From Opitutia bacterium (lineage in GTDB: Bacteria; Verrucomicrobiota; Verrucomicrobiia; Opitutales; Opitutaceae), in contig CANFSZ010000006.1 in assembly GCA_947449835.1 (NCBI GenBank), positions 17,666 to 81,665 on the forward strand: DNA of 64,000 nt, in the 5' to 3' direction. Positions within the stretch are counted from its first letter, which is position 1, and the number at the start of each line of letters is the position of its first letter. Shown here piece by piece: positions 18,552 through 27,457 of this stretch. The notes beneath the pieces were generated by a model. It was not told the DNA's origin, ran no database searches, and worked only from the letters and a program-made list of their open reading frames with translations. The position numbers and the translations under genes were made by a program.

Positions 18552-19916
18552 TTATTTCTTGTCCTCTTCGATCTTGGGTTTCTCAAGCTGGACCCTGGCG
18601 CCGTCTTTGAGTTTGCGACTGATGGCGGCGTAACTGCCGGAGACAATTTCTTCGCCAGATTTCACGCCGCTTTTGATTTCGATGGAGGTATTGTCCGCGA
18701 TGCCGGTGTCGACTTTGCGGAGTTCGACGATGTCGCCTTTTTTCACGAAGACCACGCGGTCGAGTTTTACTTTGTTGCGCCGGGCTTCTTCCCGCTCGTT
18801 GGCGACGTCGAGGTCGTTGCCCGATTTCTCGCGGGTTTCCTTGGCTTTATCTTTTTGGAGATCTTCGGAGGTTTTGCCGCCGGCGGCGCGAACGGTGACA
18901 CTTTGCACCGGAACGGAGATGACGTTTTCCACCGTCTGCGTTTCGATATCGACCGTCGCGCTCATGCCGGGACGAAGTTTGACGTCGCGATCGGCGATAC
19001 GGATTTTCACGAGGAAGTTCGTCACTTCATCGCTGTTGAGCATCTGATTGGAACCGGCGCCGGAGCCACCGGCACCTTGTGCCGAGCTAGAGATTTCGTA
19101 AACGGAGCCGGCGAATTTTCGGCCAGGGAAGGCGTCGATGGAGATCACTGTTTTATCATCGATCTTCACGTTTACGATGTCGTTTTCGTTCACCTTTACG
19201 CGAACCTCCATGTTGGTGAGATCAGCCACGCGCATGATCTCCGTGCCGGTGAAACTGCTTTGGGCGACGACGCGTTCACCGACTTCGCTGGTGAGGGAAC
19301 TGATCGAGCCATCCATCGGCGCGTAAATGGTGGTTTTATTTAGTTGGTCGCGAGATTGGCTAAGAGACGCTTCAGTGCGACGAATCTGAGCCTGATAATT
19401 TTCGACGTTGGCTTGGGCGACTTCGAGGAGAGTTTTCGTGGCGGTGTAATCCGACTCGGAGATGAGGTTTTTTTTATGGAGCTCCTCGGATTGGGCGAAA
19501 TCCTGGACGGCCTTCATGAGTTGAGCTTTGCCGAGGACGGCGGTGGCTTTGGCGGAGGCGAGCGCAGCCTCTTGTTGCTCGAGTTGAGCCTGATAAGTGT
19601 CGGGTTTAATCTTAACCAGCAGCGCGCCCTTCTTGATGGTCTGCCCTTCGATTACGGGGATGGCGATGATTTCACCGGCGACTTCGGGGGAAATTTTAAC
19701 CTCCGTCTCGGGCTGGATTTTACCCGTGGCGGTGACGAGCTGGGTGATTGTTTTAACCACAGCTTTTTCGATGGTGACCACCTGGCCTATATCGGTTTTT
19801 TTATTTTTAAAATAAGCCGCGGCGCCGAGGCCGACAACGAGCAAGAGGGCGCCGATGACGATGTATTTCGTCTTGGACTTTTTGACGGCAACAGGCGCGG
19901 GAGCGGAGGCATTCAT
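18552..19916 (-). CDS. MacA-like periplasmic adaptor (HlyD/RND membrane fusion protein)
   Basis: The 454-residue adaptor has an N-terminal membrane anchor (about 18-36, 'YIVIGALLLVVGLGAAAYF'). A lipoyl/barrel-sandwich half follows ('VTATGKIQPETEVKISPEVAG'-type), then a long alpha-hairpin (about 115-195) and the second lipoyl half ('IYAPMDGSISSLTSEVGERV'). The beta-barrel and membrane-proximal domains end in a charged tail. An unusual Lys/Glu-rich insert sits near 360-395. It is first in the operon, before the ATPase and two permeases. No outer-membrane TolC-like partner is in the window, so one must be encoded elsewhere. Confidence 0.88.
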   Translation of the reverse strand: MNASAPAPVAVKKSKTKYIVIGALLLVVGLGAAAYFKNKKTDIGQVVTIEKAVVKTITQLVTATGKIQPETEVKISPEVAGEIIAIPVIEGQTIKKGALLVKIKPDTYQAQLEQQEAALASAKATAVLGKAQLMKAVQDFAQSEELHKKNLISESDYTATKTLLEVAQANVENYQAQIRRTEASLSQSRDQLNKTTIYAPMDGSISSLTSEVGERVVAQSSFTGTEIMRVADLTNMEVRVKVNENDIVNVKIDDKTVISIDAFPGRKFAGSVYEISSSAQGAGGSGAGSNQMLNSDEVTNFLVKIRIADRDVKLRPGMSATVDIETQTVENVISVPVQSVTVRAAGGKTSEDLQKDKAKETREKSGNDLDVANEREEARRNKVKLDRVVFVKKGDIVELRKVDTGIADNTSIEIKSGVKSGEEIVSGSYAAISRKLKDGARVQLEKPKIEEDKK

Positions 19917-20188
19917 GGTGTCTTTAGTTGTGTAAGGTTAAGAAATGAAAAAATCGACGACCACTAGGCAAGCTACACATGCCCCAAAATGAAATAATAT
20001 GGCGTCCATCCGGTATGACCCAACCCAAATATCGGCTGCGGTTCTTCTATGTGGGTAATTAAACTGAAGTCGGCTTTCGGATGCACTCGAGTCATACTAG
20101 CACAACACCAACGATTATCAAAAGTTGCACGAAAGTTGGCTTACAAGACGATACCTGTCCGCAGAAACTCCGACAGGGAAATTCAAAG
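19917..20188. other. Intergenic region, AT-richer, holds the macA-type promoter region
   Basis: This 272-bp stretch lies between the start of the adaptor gene (minus strand) and the 3' end of the flavoprotein gene. It is visibly less GC-rich than its surroundings. I see no convincing ORF, tRNA or terminator. The promoter for the export operon must lie here, but no clear -35/-10 pair could be chosen. Confidence 0.4.
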
Positions 20189-21214
20189 TTACGGCGATCC
20201 GCGATGGGGCGTCCCAAAACGAGCAACATCAATCGCGGCATCAAACGGCACACCCTCCGTCAGATGATTGATCCATTGCCTCGCCAACATCGGCGCGAGC
20301 AAAGCCCCCTTGGCTCCGAGTCCATTAAGCAAACCCAAGCGCGCCACCGTAGGATGCCGACCCGCGACCGGATGACGATCGGGCAAATTTACCCGCACGC
20401 CCGCCGTATGGCCCGTGACCGCGAAGACTTGTCCAACGAGCAACTGAGCGGCGCTGCCTTCGAGGGTCTTACGCGCATCAACCGTCGGCGTCGCGTCCAC
20501 CACTCCGGGTATATGCGTCGCCCCGCACCACGCAGCTCCTGGCGCCACCGGCAAAAGCCAATGACCCGAATTGCGAATCACATCCGCGGGCAAATGCGCC
20601 ACCGCCAACTCAACCGTCTCACCCTTGGAAAATTCCCACGGCACCGTCACCCACGCAGGATCCAGCGCGCCGGCCAACCCGCGGCAATCCACCACAAGAT
20701 CGTACCGCGCAGTTTCCACCACAAGATCGACTGTCTCACTTCGCCAAAGCCCCGCCCGCGTCCAATGCTCCTGCGCTGCCGCCAATAACACCGGCAGATC
20801 CACGCGCGCTGCACCTTCGATCCAAAGTCCGTCCGTCTCCGCCGCTACTACATACGGCGCCAACTCCCCGCGCGCCGTCTTCTCCACCCCCGCACGTCGC
20901 TCACGCTCGTTCTTAAAAATGCGTCGCACCCGCATTTCGCGCCAGACCTTCACGCCCCAAGCCGACTCGATCTCGCGATACGCCGCCCTTGCCACCGGCA
21001 ACGCCGCTTCGATGCGCCAACTTTTTACCAACCTCTGTCCCGTTACAGGATTGATGATACCCGCGGCCACCCGCGAAACCATCGCAGGCGCGCCCGCGGC
21101 ACCTGCCGCCAACGTAAACGGAATGCCGGCCCGCTCGCATTCCCAAGCCAGCAACGTCCCCGCGACCCCTTGCCCAACTATCAACACGTCCGCCGCTGCG
21201 CCGGGCGCCTTCAT
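20189..21214 (-). CDS. FAD-dependent oxidoreductase, D-amino-acid-oxidase fold
   Basis: The 341-residue flavoprotein has an N-terminal dinucleotide-binding motif 'VLIVGQGVAGTLLAWECERAG' (about 10-30). It has the DAO-family stretch 'VAAGIINPVTGQRLVKSWR' and a C-terminal 'GLLNGLGAKGALLAPMLARQ', where the second FAD contact 'G-x-G-x-x-G' is expected. It most likely oxidises an amine or N-methylated substrate. The wording 'NPVTGQR' resembles proteins related to the MnmC oxidase part, but there is no methyltransferase part. It overlaps the preceding ROK gene by four bases (ATGA), making it third in an operon with two sugar kinases. Confidence 0.75.
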   Translation of the reverse strand: MKAPGAAADVLIVGQGVAGTLLAWECERAGIPFTLAAGAAGAPAMVSRVAAGIINPVTGQRLVKSWRIEAALPVARAAYREIESAWGVKVWREMRVRRIFKNERERRAGVEKTARGELAPYVVAAETDGLWIEGAARVDLPVLLAAAQEHWTRAGLWRSETVDLVVETARYDLVVDCRGLAGALDPAWVTVPWEFSKGETVELAVAHLPADVIRNSGHWLLPVAPGAAWCGATHIPGVVDATPTVDARKTLEGSAAQLLVGQVFAVTGHTAGVRVNLPDRHPVAGRHPTVARLGLLNGLGAKGALLAPMLARQWINHLTEGVPFDAAIDVARFGTPHRGSP

Positions 21215-22611
21215 CGCGCGGCACGCCGCGTCGGCAAACTCGCCGCCGCCGTCGCCTGACCATGACGTTTATTTTTCTCATCCGGCGTACGCAGCTGGAT
21301 CGTTTCCGCCAACTCCGGAAACTCTGCGCGCAACACCGCGCCCGCTCGTTCCAAAATAATTTCCCCGCCTTCACCTGAAGTCACCCGCCCGAGCACGAGC
21401 AGATTTCGCACTTCATAAAAATCCGCATAGTGCGCGATCGCGTAGCCGAAACATACGCCGATACTCTCGTAAATCGCGCGCGCGCGCGCATCGCCGGCCT
21501 TCATCGCCGTCTGCACCGCGATCAATTGCTCGGGCAATGGCAACGTCGCTGGAAAATCAAAACCCGCGCGCGCCGCCAGCCGGCCCACGCCTTGTTGCGA
21601 AAAATACTGCACGCCACAACCGATGTCGCCCGACCACTCGTCGCGGGGCGCATCCGGCCGATAATCAATCGGCGCAAACGCGAGCTCGTTGAGCCACGGC
21701 GTGATGTTGCCCGCCGGCGTCACGTAACCACCCGCCTGACTCGTTCCCATCGAAACACCCAGCACCGCGTTGTCATTCATCGACATCGCACCCGCCAGCG
21801 CGGTGACTTCACCGTCATTCACGACTTCAAACGGCACCCCACCCCAGCGCTCCTGCAATGTAAAAAACATCCGGCGGATATGGTGCTCAAAATCGCTCGA
21901 TGACACGCCGCGAAACAACGAAGCCGCGCGCACTTCGTTGTTCACATAAACTCCCGCCGCGCTTCCGCCGATCGCGTCCACCCGCGGCAGATGCGCCGCC
22001 GCGCGTTTCAAGGAATCATGCACGCCCTCGATGTGATACGTCGGATCTTTTTGAAAATAAGGATCCCAGGCAACTTCCTCCGAAAAAACCACTTCGCCAT
22101 TCATCAGCGCCGAGGCCTTACGGTCGCTCCCGCCGAGATCAAAACCGATCCGGCAACCGTCGAGATTTCGGCCCATCGGCAAACTCGTCTCGCGGGTCTC
22201 GGGTAAATTTCCCCAAGCCACAGCTTCGACCGAAAACGCGCGATCAAAAATCTTCACTCCCATGAATTCACAATCAAAAGCGCGCGCCCCGCTCGGTGCG
22301 TAAATCTTCGCGAGCGCCGACGCGATTTCGTCGGCCCCAGCGAGAAGCACGCGGGGGCCGCCCTTCATCCACAGTAAAAACTTCAGAAGCCGTTCGGCGT
22401 ACGTCAGCGAGAGTGCCGCGGCCGGATGATTCGCCGCCAACACGCGGCTTTCATACCGAAACACCGAACCGTCTTTGCGCTCGAGTACAACCGCGAACGG
22501 CCGCGCGCCGGGATCCTTAGCGACCAGCGCACGATAGGCACGTTGCCAAAGCGCAGCCGGCAAAAATTCGGGATCGAGGACGGGACGAAGTTTGGGTGCG
22601 ACAGACAGCAT
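21211..22611 (-). CDS. ROK-family protein, large variant
   Basis: A ROK/ASKHA-type core begins near residue 150 of the encoded protein with 'GFDLGGSDRKASALMNGEVV', the phosphate-1 loop. Later come 'VDAIGGSAAGVYVNNEVR', 'EVVNDGEVTALAGAM' (catalytic-Asp region) and 'GVSMGTSQAGGYV'. About 150 residues before the core have no recognised domain. The ATG at 22611 is chosen; an upstream GTG at 22668 gives 19 more residues, and neither has a clear ribosome binding site. The ROK zinc motif (CxCGxxGC) is not seen, so it may be a non-canonical kinase or a sugar-binding regulator. It lies between a polyphosphate-glucokinase-like gene and the flavoprotein. Confidence 0.7.
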   Translation of the reverse strand: MLSVAPKLRPVLDPEFLPAALWQRAYRALVAKDPGARPFAVVLERKDGSVFRYESRVLAANHPAAALSLTYAERLLKFLLWMKGGPRVLLAGADEIASALAKIYAPSGARAFDCEFMGVKIFDRAFSVEAVAWGNLPETRETSLPMGRNLDGCRIGFDLGGSDRKASALMNGEVVFSEEVAWDPYFQKDPTYHIEGVHDSLKRAAAHLPRVDAIGGSAAGVYVNNEVRAASLFRGVSSSDFEHHIRRMFFTLQERWGGVPFEVVNDGEVTALAGAMSMNDNAVLGVSMGTSQAGGYVTPAGNITPWLNELAFAPIDYRPDAPRDEWSGDIGCGVQYFSQQGVGRLAARAGFDFPATLPLPEQLIAVQTAMKAGDARARAIYESIGVCFGYAIAHYADFYEVRNLLVLGRVTSGEGGEIILERAGAVLRAEFPELAETIQLRTPDEKNKRHGQATAAASLPTRRAAR

Positions 22612-22684
22612 AAGGTCGGGCGCGCACGTTAGCTCACCCGTGGCGAAATTGGGAAGAGATTTTCCCACCCGCTCCGACCAACGT

Positions 22685-23425
22685 TCACTTTTTCTCCGCC
22701 GCCCAGAGCGCCGCGCCGACGATGCCGGCGTTATTCAAAAATTCTGCCGGCACGAGCTGCGCGCGCGGTTTGATGTATTTGAAAAATTTCGCGTGGTCCG
22801 CGCTCACGCCGCCGCCGACGATGATCATCTCCGGCCAAAGTAATTTCTCGAGGATCGCCACGTAATCGCGCAAGCGGCCACCCCACTCTTTCCAAGAGAG
22901 CTTCTTTTGTTCGAGCACCGAGGCCGCGAGAAATTTTTCCGCCGACTTGCCGTGTTTGCCCCATGGAAAATGCCCGAGCTCCATCGCGGTCACGACCCCT
23001 TGATAAGAAAAACAGGAACCCACGCCCGTGCCGAGCGTGAGGAGCAACGCCTTGCCCATGAAGTCGCGCCCCGCGCCGTAACGCATCTCGGCCGCACCGG
23101 CCGCGGCTGCGTCGTTGATCATGGCGATTCGGCAACCTGTGGCTTGGCCGAAGAGCTTCGCGCCGTCGCAGCCGATGAATTTTTTGTCGAGATTGGCCGA
23201 GGTCCAAATCGTCGAGCCTTGGATCACACCGGGGAAGCCGATGCCCACGGGACCTTTCCACTTAAAATGCTGCGTCATCGCTTTGACCGCGCCGGCCATT
23301 TCCTTGGGCGTGAGCGTATCGGGCGTATCGATACGAAACCGCTCCGAGAGCAGTTTGCCCGTCGTGGTGTCCACGATCGCGCCTTTGAGTGCCGAACCGC
23401 CGATATCGATGCCGAGAGTTTTCAT
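22685..23425 (-). CDS. ppgK: Polyphosphate glucokinase (ROK family)
   Basis: The 246-residue protein fits the polyphosphate-glucokinase family end to end. Features are phosphate-1 'GIDIGGSALKGAIVD' (5-19), 'FRIDTPDTLTP', 'GIGFPGVIQ', the catalytic Asp in 'MINDAAAAGAAE', phosphate-2 'LLTLGTGVGSC' and C-terminal 'IIVGGGVSADHAKFF'. These enzymes phosphorylate glucose using polyphosphate and/or ATP. The zinc motif of other ROK kinases is absent, as is usual in this subgroup. It is the first gene of a three-gene minus-strand operon. Confidence 0.85.
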   Translation of the reverse strand: MKTLGIDIGGSALKGAIVDTTTGKLLSERFRIDTPDTLTPKEMAGAVKAMTQHFKWKGPVGIGFPGVIQGSTIWTSANLDKKFIGCDGAKLFGQATGCRIAMINDAAAAGAAEMRYGAGRDFMGKALLLTLGTGVGSCFSYQGVVTAMELGHFPWGKHGKSAEKFLAASVLEQKKLSWKEWGGRLRDYVAILEKLLWPEMIIVGGGVSADHAKFFKYIKPRAQLVPAEFLNNAGIVGAALWAAEKK

Positions 23426-23533
23426 GGAATTTCTAAATCGAAAAAAACATACGACCCGCCGAGATCAACCGACAAACCGAGCCGGCGCGCAACGCATCGC
23501 TTACAACGCGCGGGCCCGCGACCACACCGCGCT

Positions 23534-24007
23534 TTAGCCGCAAGCGTGCCCATCCGGGCCGTGCGCATGGCCGTGACTGAGCTCCGTCTCGGTCGCGGCG
23601 CGCACTGATAGGATCTCGACGTCAAACGTCAGGTCCACTCCGGCCAACGGATGATTCGCATCCAATAACACGTCATCGCCATCGATGCCGGCAATCGTGA
23701 CGACCGGAGCGAATTGATCACTGTCCGTCTGGAATTGATCGCCCACGTGGAGTTCGCCCTCGACGGGCAACTGCGAGCGTTTGATGCGCTGTACTTGGGC
23801 GGGATCGCGTTCGCCATAGGCTTTCACCGCCAGCACGGTAACGCGGGTCTTCAAACCCGCCGCCGCGCCGCGCAATTGCTCGTCGAGCCCGTCGATGATT
23901 TGCCCGGCTCCTTCAAGGTAGGTCACTGGCGCAGCGCCGCTCGAAGTATCGAGCACCTGGCCAGAAGGATCGCGGAGCGTGTAATGAAAGGTGACGACGG
24001 AGCGCAT
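23534..24007 (-). CDS. slyD: SlyD-type FKBP peptidyl-prolyl isomerase
   Basis: The 157-residue cytosolic prolyl isomerase and chaperone begins with the FKBP strand 'VTFHYTLRDPSGQVLDTSSG'. It shows 'GLDEQLRGAAAGLK', carries an IF (insert-in-flap) domain (about 70-125), and closes with 'DANHPLAGVDLTFDVEILSVR'. The C-terminus is His-rich ('SHGHAHGPDGHACG'), a shortened form of the metal-binding tail of E. coli SlyD that supplies nickel for hydrogenase assembly. It appears monocistronic. Confidence 0.92.
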   Translation of the reverse strand: MRSVVTFHYTLRDPSGQVLDTSSGAAPVTYLEGAGQIIDGLDEQLRGAAAGLKTRVTVLAVKAYGERDPAQVQRIKRSQLPVEGELHVGDQFQTDSDQFAPVVTIAGIDGDDVLLDANHPLAGVDLTFDVEILSVRAATETELSHGHAHGPDGHACG

Positions 24008-24079
24008 CCCCTGAAATTGCGGGGCGCAGCGGCTGGCTCCGAGCTAAATCTCACATTCGGAAAACAATCCCGCCCGCCC

Positions 24080-26713
24080 TCAAGTTTCCTGGCGCAAGAT
24101 TTCCAACGGCGGATAATCTGTGACGCCGCGCCCTGTCACCAAACCCGTGATCACCGTCACCGCCGCCGCCGCCGTGACCGCGCCCAGGATGAGTAGAGGC
24201 GGCGCCACGGGGGCGATTTTGAACACAAAATGCGCGAGCAAGGCATTACCCGCGACCGACAACCCGCCACCCACAACCGCCGCAAGGACGCCAAGAATCG
24301 AGTATTCCACGATTTGAATTTGCACGAGTTGGCGCCGCGTTGCGCCGAGCGTGCGCAGCAAAACGGTTTCGCGGATGCGTTGATAACGGCCGTTGAGCAC
24401 CGCGCCCACGAGCACGATTACACCGGTGAACACCGTGAAGAGCGCCATGAACTGGATCACAAACGCTACCTTTGAAAAGATACTGTCGAGCGCCTGCAAA
24501 ATCAGCGCGAGGTCGATAGCCGAGATATTAGGGAACGCGGCAACAAGGGCGCGTTGCGTCTGCGCGGACGCCGCCGGGCTCGCTGTGCGCAGCGCCGCCA
24601 CAAACGTCTTGGGGGCCGCTTCGATCGCACCTTCGGGAAACACCACGAAAAAATTTGATTCGAGACGCCGCCACTCGACGGCCCTCACGCTCGTGACCTT
24701 GGTGCGCACGGGCACGCCTTGCACGTCCCACTCGATCTCGTCGCCGAGTGTGAGTTGCAGATTTTTCAAAAAACTTTCTTCGACCGAGATCGGCACGACC
24801 GCCGCACCCGGCGGCACGTGTCCATCGAATTTTCCTGAGACGATCCGTTCCGTACCTGAGAGTTGAGCGCGATAAGTCGAGCGATACTCACGGCCGAGCA
24901 TGCCGCCCGAGAGACGCGACCCGCCACGTCCGTTCGAGCCAGCGCGTAGTCGGGCGGCAGGGCGGCGTTCATCATTTTTCTCAGCGTCACTTTCGAGTGC
25001 CGTCGCCGTCACGCGCGGTGCTTCACGCTCCCGCATGAGTTCATCCACGGGACGACCTTTGAGCGCGGAAATCTTCATCGTCACAATGGGCGCCGATTGA
25101 ATGACGGGCGCGAGTTGCTCCGAAGCGATTTTCTTAAACGGCTCGATCTGGTCGTCCTGGATGTCGAAAAATAGTAAATTCGGCCGAGCGCCCTCACCCG
25201 CGAGATCGACTTGGTTGAGCAACGTCGTGCGCGTGAGGTAAAGCGTGAGAATCAAAAACGTGCCCAAGCCCAGCGAGAGTAAGAGCAACACCGTACGATT
25301 ATTCGGCCGGTGCAAATTCGCGATCCCTTGCCGCACGACATAAGGCAGACTCCGCGGCACAAACCGCCGCGCCGCCCAAGCCACGATTTGAGCGAGTCCG
25401 GCCAGCACCCCAAAACCCACGACCAACATCCCGGTGAAACCGAGCCCGATCCGCCAGCTGCGCGTTTGCCAAAAAGCGAAGCCCGTGACCGCCGCGAGAA
25501 TCAGCGCACCCAAAATCATGCGCCACGGATCGGTGGCGGCGCCCGTCCGCTCGATGAAAGCCGAACGCAATGCCACCAGCGGCGACACCCGCCGCACCGC
25601 CAGCAACGGCAAAAGCGTAAACAAAAAACAAATCACCAACCCCGCTCCCACGCCCCGTCCGACGGCCGGCCACGCGATGAAAAAATTCACATCAATCGGC
25701 AGGACTCCCTGCAGCACGACGGGCAACAACAGCTGCAACATAATCCCGAGCGCCGCCCCGAGGACCGCGCCAAACATGCCGAGCGCGATGCCTTGCACGA
25801 CATACACCGCAAAACTCTGCGCCGCACTCGCGCCGAGACAGCGCAACACCGCCACCGTCGCGATCTTTTGGCGCACGTATACATGAATCGCACTCGCGAC
25901 CCCGATCGCTCCGAGAAACAGCGCCACGAAACCCACAAGATTGAGAAACCCTTCGATGTTGGTCAGCGCCGCCCCGAGGTTGCGCTTGCGTTCCGCCACC
26001 GTGGAAAACGAGAGGCGTTCACTCGTAAATTTTGATTTCATCGCGCGCTCCACAGCCTCCGCGTCTTGCCCCTCGGGCAGTTTGATCAACACGCGGTGCT
26101 GCGTGATGCTCTCGCGATTCATCAATCCCGTCATCGTCAGCAACTCGAGCGGCACGTAGGCGCGAGGCGCAAAGGTCGCAATCGCCGCCGACTCACCGGG
26201 GACTTTCAAAATCGCGCCCGCGATGGTAAACGTCGCTTGGCCGAGTTTCACCACGTCACCGACTTTCACGCCAAATTGCGTGAGCAGCGTCTCCTCTAAA
26301 ATCACGACCGGCCGGCCAGCCTGCAACTCGGCGGCCGCGCTAGCCGGAGCCGTTTCAAATTTTCCATAAAAAGGAAAATTTGCCTCAACCGCGCGCACCT
26401 GCACGAGCCGCGTGGCGTCGTTGGCGGTCGGAAATACCAGCATCGAAGAAAACTCACGCGTGCGCGATCGTTCGCCCCCGAGCCCCGCCGTGTACGCGAG
26501 TACCGGCTCGCTCAAAGCCGCCCGCGAGGTCACCACCAGATCCGCGCCGAGCAAGCCCTTCGCTTGATCGTCGATGGCTTGCTTCAGATTGACCGTGAAT
26601 GAACCGATCGCGACGAGCGCCGCGATCCCGAGCACCACGGACAATGAATACAGCAACAACCGCCGCCGCGAAGCCCGCGAATCCCGCCACGCCATTTTTA
26701 AAATGAAGCTCAT
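24080..26713 (-). CDS. ybbP: YbbP-type ABC transporter permease (two FtsX domains)
   Basis: The 877-residue membrane protein has an N-terminal helix ('LLLYSLSVVLGIAALVAIGSF'-type) and a first periplasmic domain. A first FtsX block lies at about 245-430, then a second periplasmic domain at about 500-730 and a final FtsX block (about 755-870) with 'RTLGATRRQLVQIQIVEY'. The end 'TDYPPLEILRQET' is typical of the YbbP family. The second periplasmic domain contains a Gly/Arg-rich insert ('RLRAGSNGRGGSRLSGG'). It overlaps the ATPase gene by four bases. The ybbA-ybbP pair beside tesA matches the enterobacterial arrangement; its physiological cargo is unknown. Confidence 0.9.
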   Translation of the reverse strand: MSFILKMAWRDSRASRRRLLLYSLSVVLGIAALVAIGSFTVNLKQAIDDQAKGLLGADLVVTSRAALSEPVLAYTAGLGGERSRTREFSSMLVFPTANDATRLVQVRAVEANFPFYGKFETAPASAAAELQAGRPVVILEETLLTQFGVKVGDVVKLGQATFTIAGAILKVPGESAAIATFAPRAYVPLELLTMTGLMNRESITQHRVLIKLPEGQDAEAVERAMKSKFTSERLSFSTVAERKRNLGAALTNIEGFLNLVGFVALFLGAIGVASAIHVYVRQKIATVAVLRCLGASAAQSFAVYVVQGIALGMFGAVLGAALGIMLQLLLPVVLQGVLPIDVNFFIAWPAVGRGVGAGLVICFLFTLLPLLAVRRVSPLVALRSAFIERTGAATDPWRMILGALILAAVTGFAFWQTRSWRIGLGFTGMLVVGFGVLAGLAQIVAWAARRFVPRSLPYVVRQGIANLHRPNNRTVLLLLSLGLGTFLILTLYLTRTTLLNQVDLAGEGARPNLLFFDIQDDQIEPFKKIASEQLAPVIQSAPIVTMKISALKGRPVDELMREREAPRVTATALESDAEKNDERRPAARLRAGSNGRGGSRLSGGMLGREYRSTYRAQLSGTERIVSGKFDGHVPPGAAVVPISVEESFLKNLQLTLGDEIEWDVQGVPVRTKVTSVRAVEWRRLESNFFVVFPEGAIEAAPKTFVAALRTASPAASAQTQRALVAAFPNISAIDLALILQALDSIFSKVAFVIQFMALFTVFTGVIVLVGAVLNGRYQRIRETVLLRTLGATRRQLVQIQIVEYSILGVLAAVVGGGLSVAGNALLAHFVFKIAPVAPPLLILGAVTAAAAVTVITGLVTGRGVTDYPPLEILRQET

Positions 26714-27411
26714 GATGCCGCGAGCGTTTCATCCGACACCACCGCGCCACTGCGCAGGCGCAGGATGCGACCGCATTTCTTCGCGAGTTCGAGGTCGTGC
26801 GTCACGAGCACGAGCGTCGTACCTTTCTCGCGATTGAGACCGAAGATCAGTTCTACCATGGCGGCGGCCGTGTCGCCATCGAGATTACCGGTCGGTTCGT
26901 CGCAAAATAAAATTTTGGGCCGATTCATGAACGCCCGCGCCAGCGCCACGCGCTGTTGTTCGCCGCCGGAGAGCTGCACGGGATAATGATCGCAACGCGC
27001 CCCGAGGCCGACGCGGCCGAGCAACGCCGTCGCTTCGGCCTCGACCACCGCGCCGCCTTCCCCGCGCAACTCGAGTGGCACGAGCACGTTTTCGAGCGCC
27101 GTGAGCGTCGGGATGAGCTGGAAATTTTGAAACACAAACCCCACGTGAGCGTTGCGCACGAGCGCGCGGCCGTCTTCGTCGAGCGCACCGAGTTCGCTGC
27201 CCGCGAGTGTGACCGTGCCGCCCGTGGCGCGATCGAGGCCCGCGCACAATCCGAGTAAGGTCGTCTTGCCGCTGCCGCTGGGCCCGACGATCGCGAGACT
27301 CGCTCCGGCAGCGAGCTCGAAGCTGACCTCACGCAAAACCGTCAGCGGGCCTGCGGCAGTGCGATAATGTTTAGTCAGAGACTCGACTTTCAAGATATGT
27401 GCGTTAGTCAT
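26710..27411 (-). CDS. ybbA: YbbA-type ABC transporter ATP-binding protein
   Basis: The ATPase has 233 residues from the ATG at 27411 (a frame extending to 27435 overlaps the promoter of the divergent tesA). Walker A is 'GPSGSGKTT', with signature 'LSGGEQQRVALARAF', Walker B '[13 protein letters not shown]' and switch His in 'VLVTHDLELAKK'. It ends inside the first codons of ybbP (ATGA overlap). Its start lies 46 bp from the divergent lipase/thioesterase start, so the three genes share one control region. Confidence 0.92.
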   Translation of the reverse strand: MTNAHILKVESLTKHYRTAAGPLTVLREVSFELAAGASLAIVGPSGSGKTTLLGLCAGLDRATGGTVTLAGSELGALDEDGRALVRNAHVGFVFQNFQLIPTLTALENVLVPLELRGEGGAVVEAEATALLGRVGLGARCDHYPVQLSGGEQQRVALARAFMNRPKILFCDEPTGNLDGDTAAAMVELIFGLNREKGTTLVLVTHDLELAKKCGRILRLRSGAVVSDETLAAS

Positions 27412-27457
27412 CTTCGTTATAGTGCCAAGAAACACACTCAGCTCCCGAAAGCCAGAA

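Noticed and set aside
20049..20267. Small plus-strand frame between the adaptor and the flavoprotein genes
   Set aside because: It has no motif and overlaps the 3' end of a well supported gene on the other strand.
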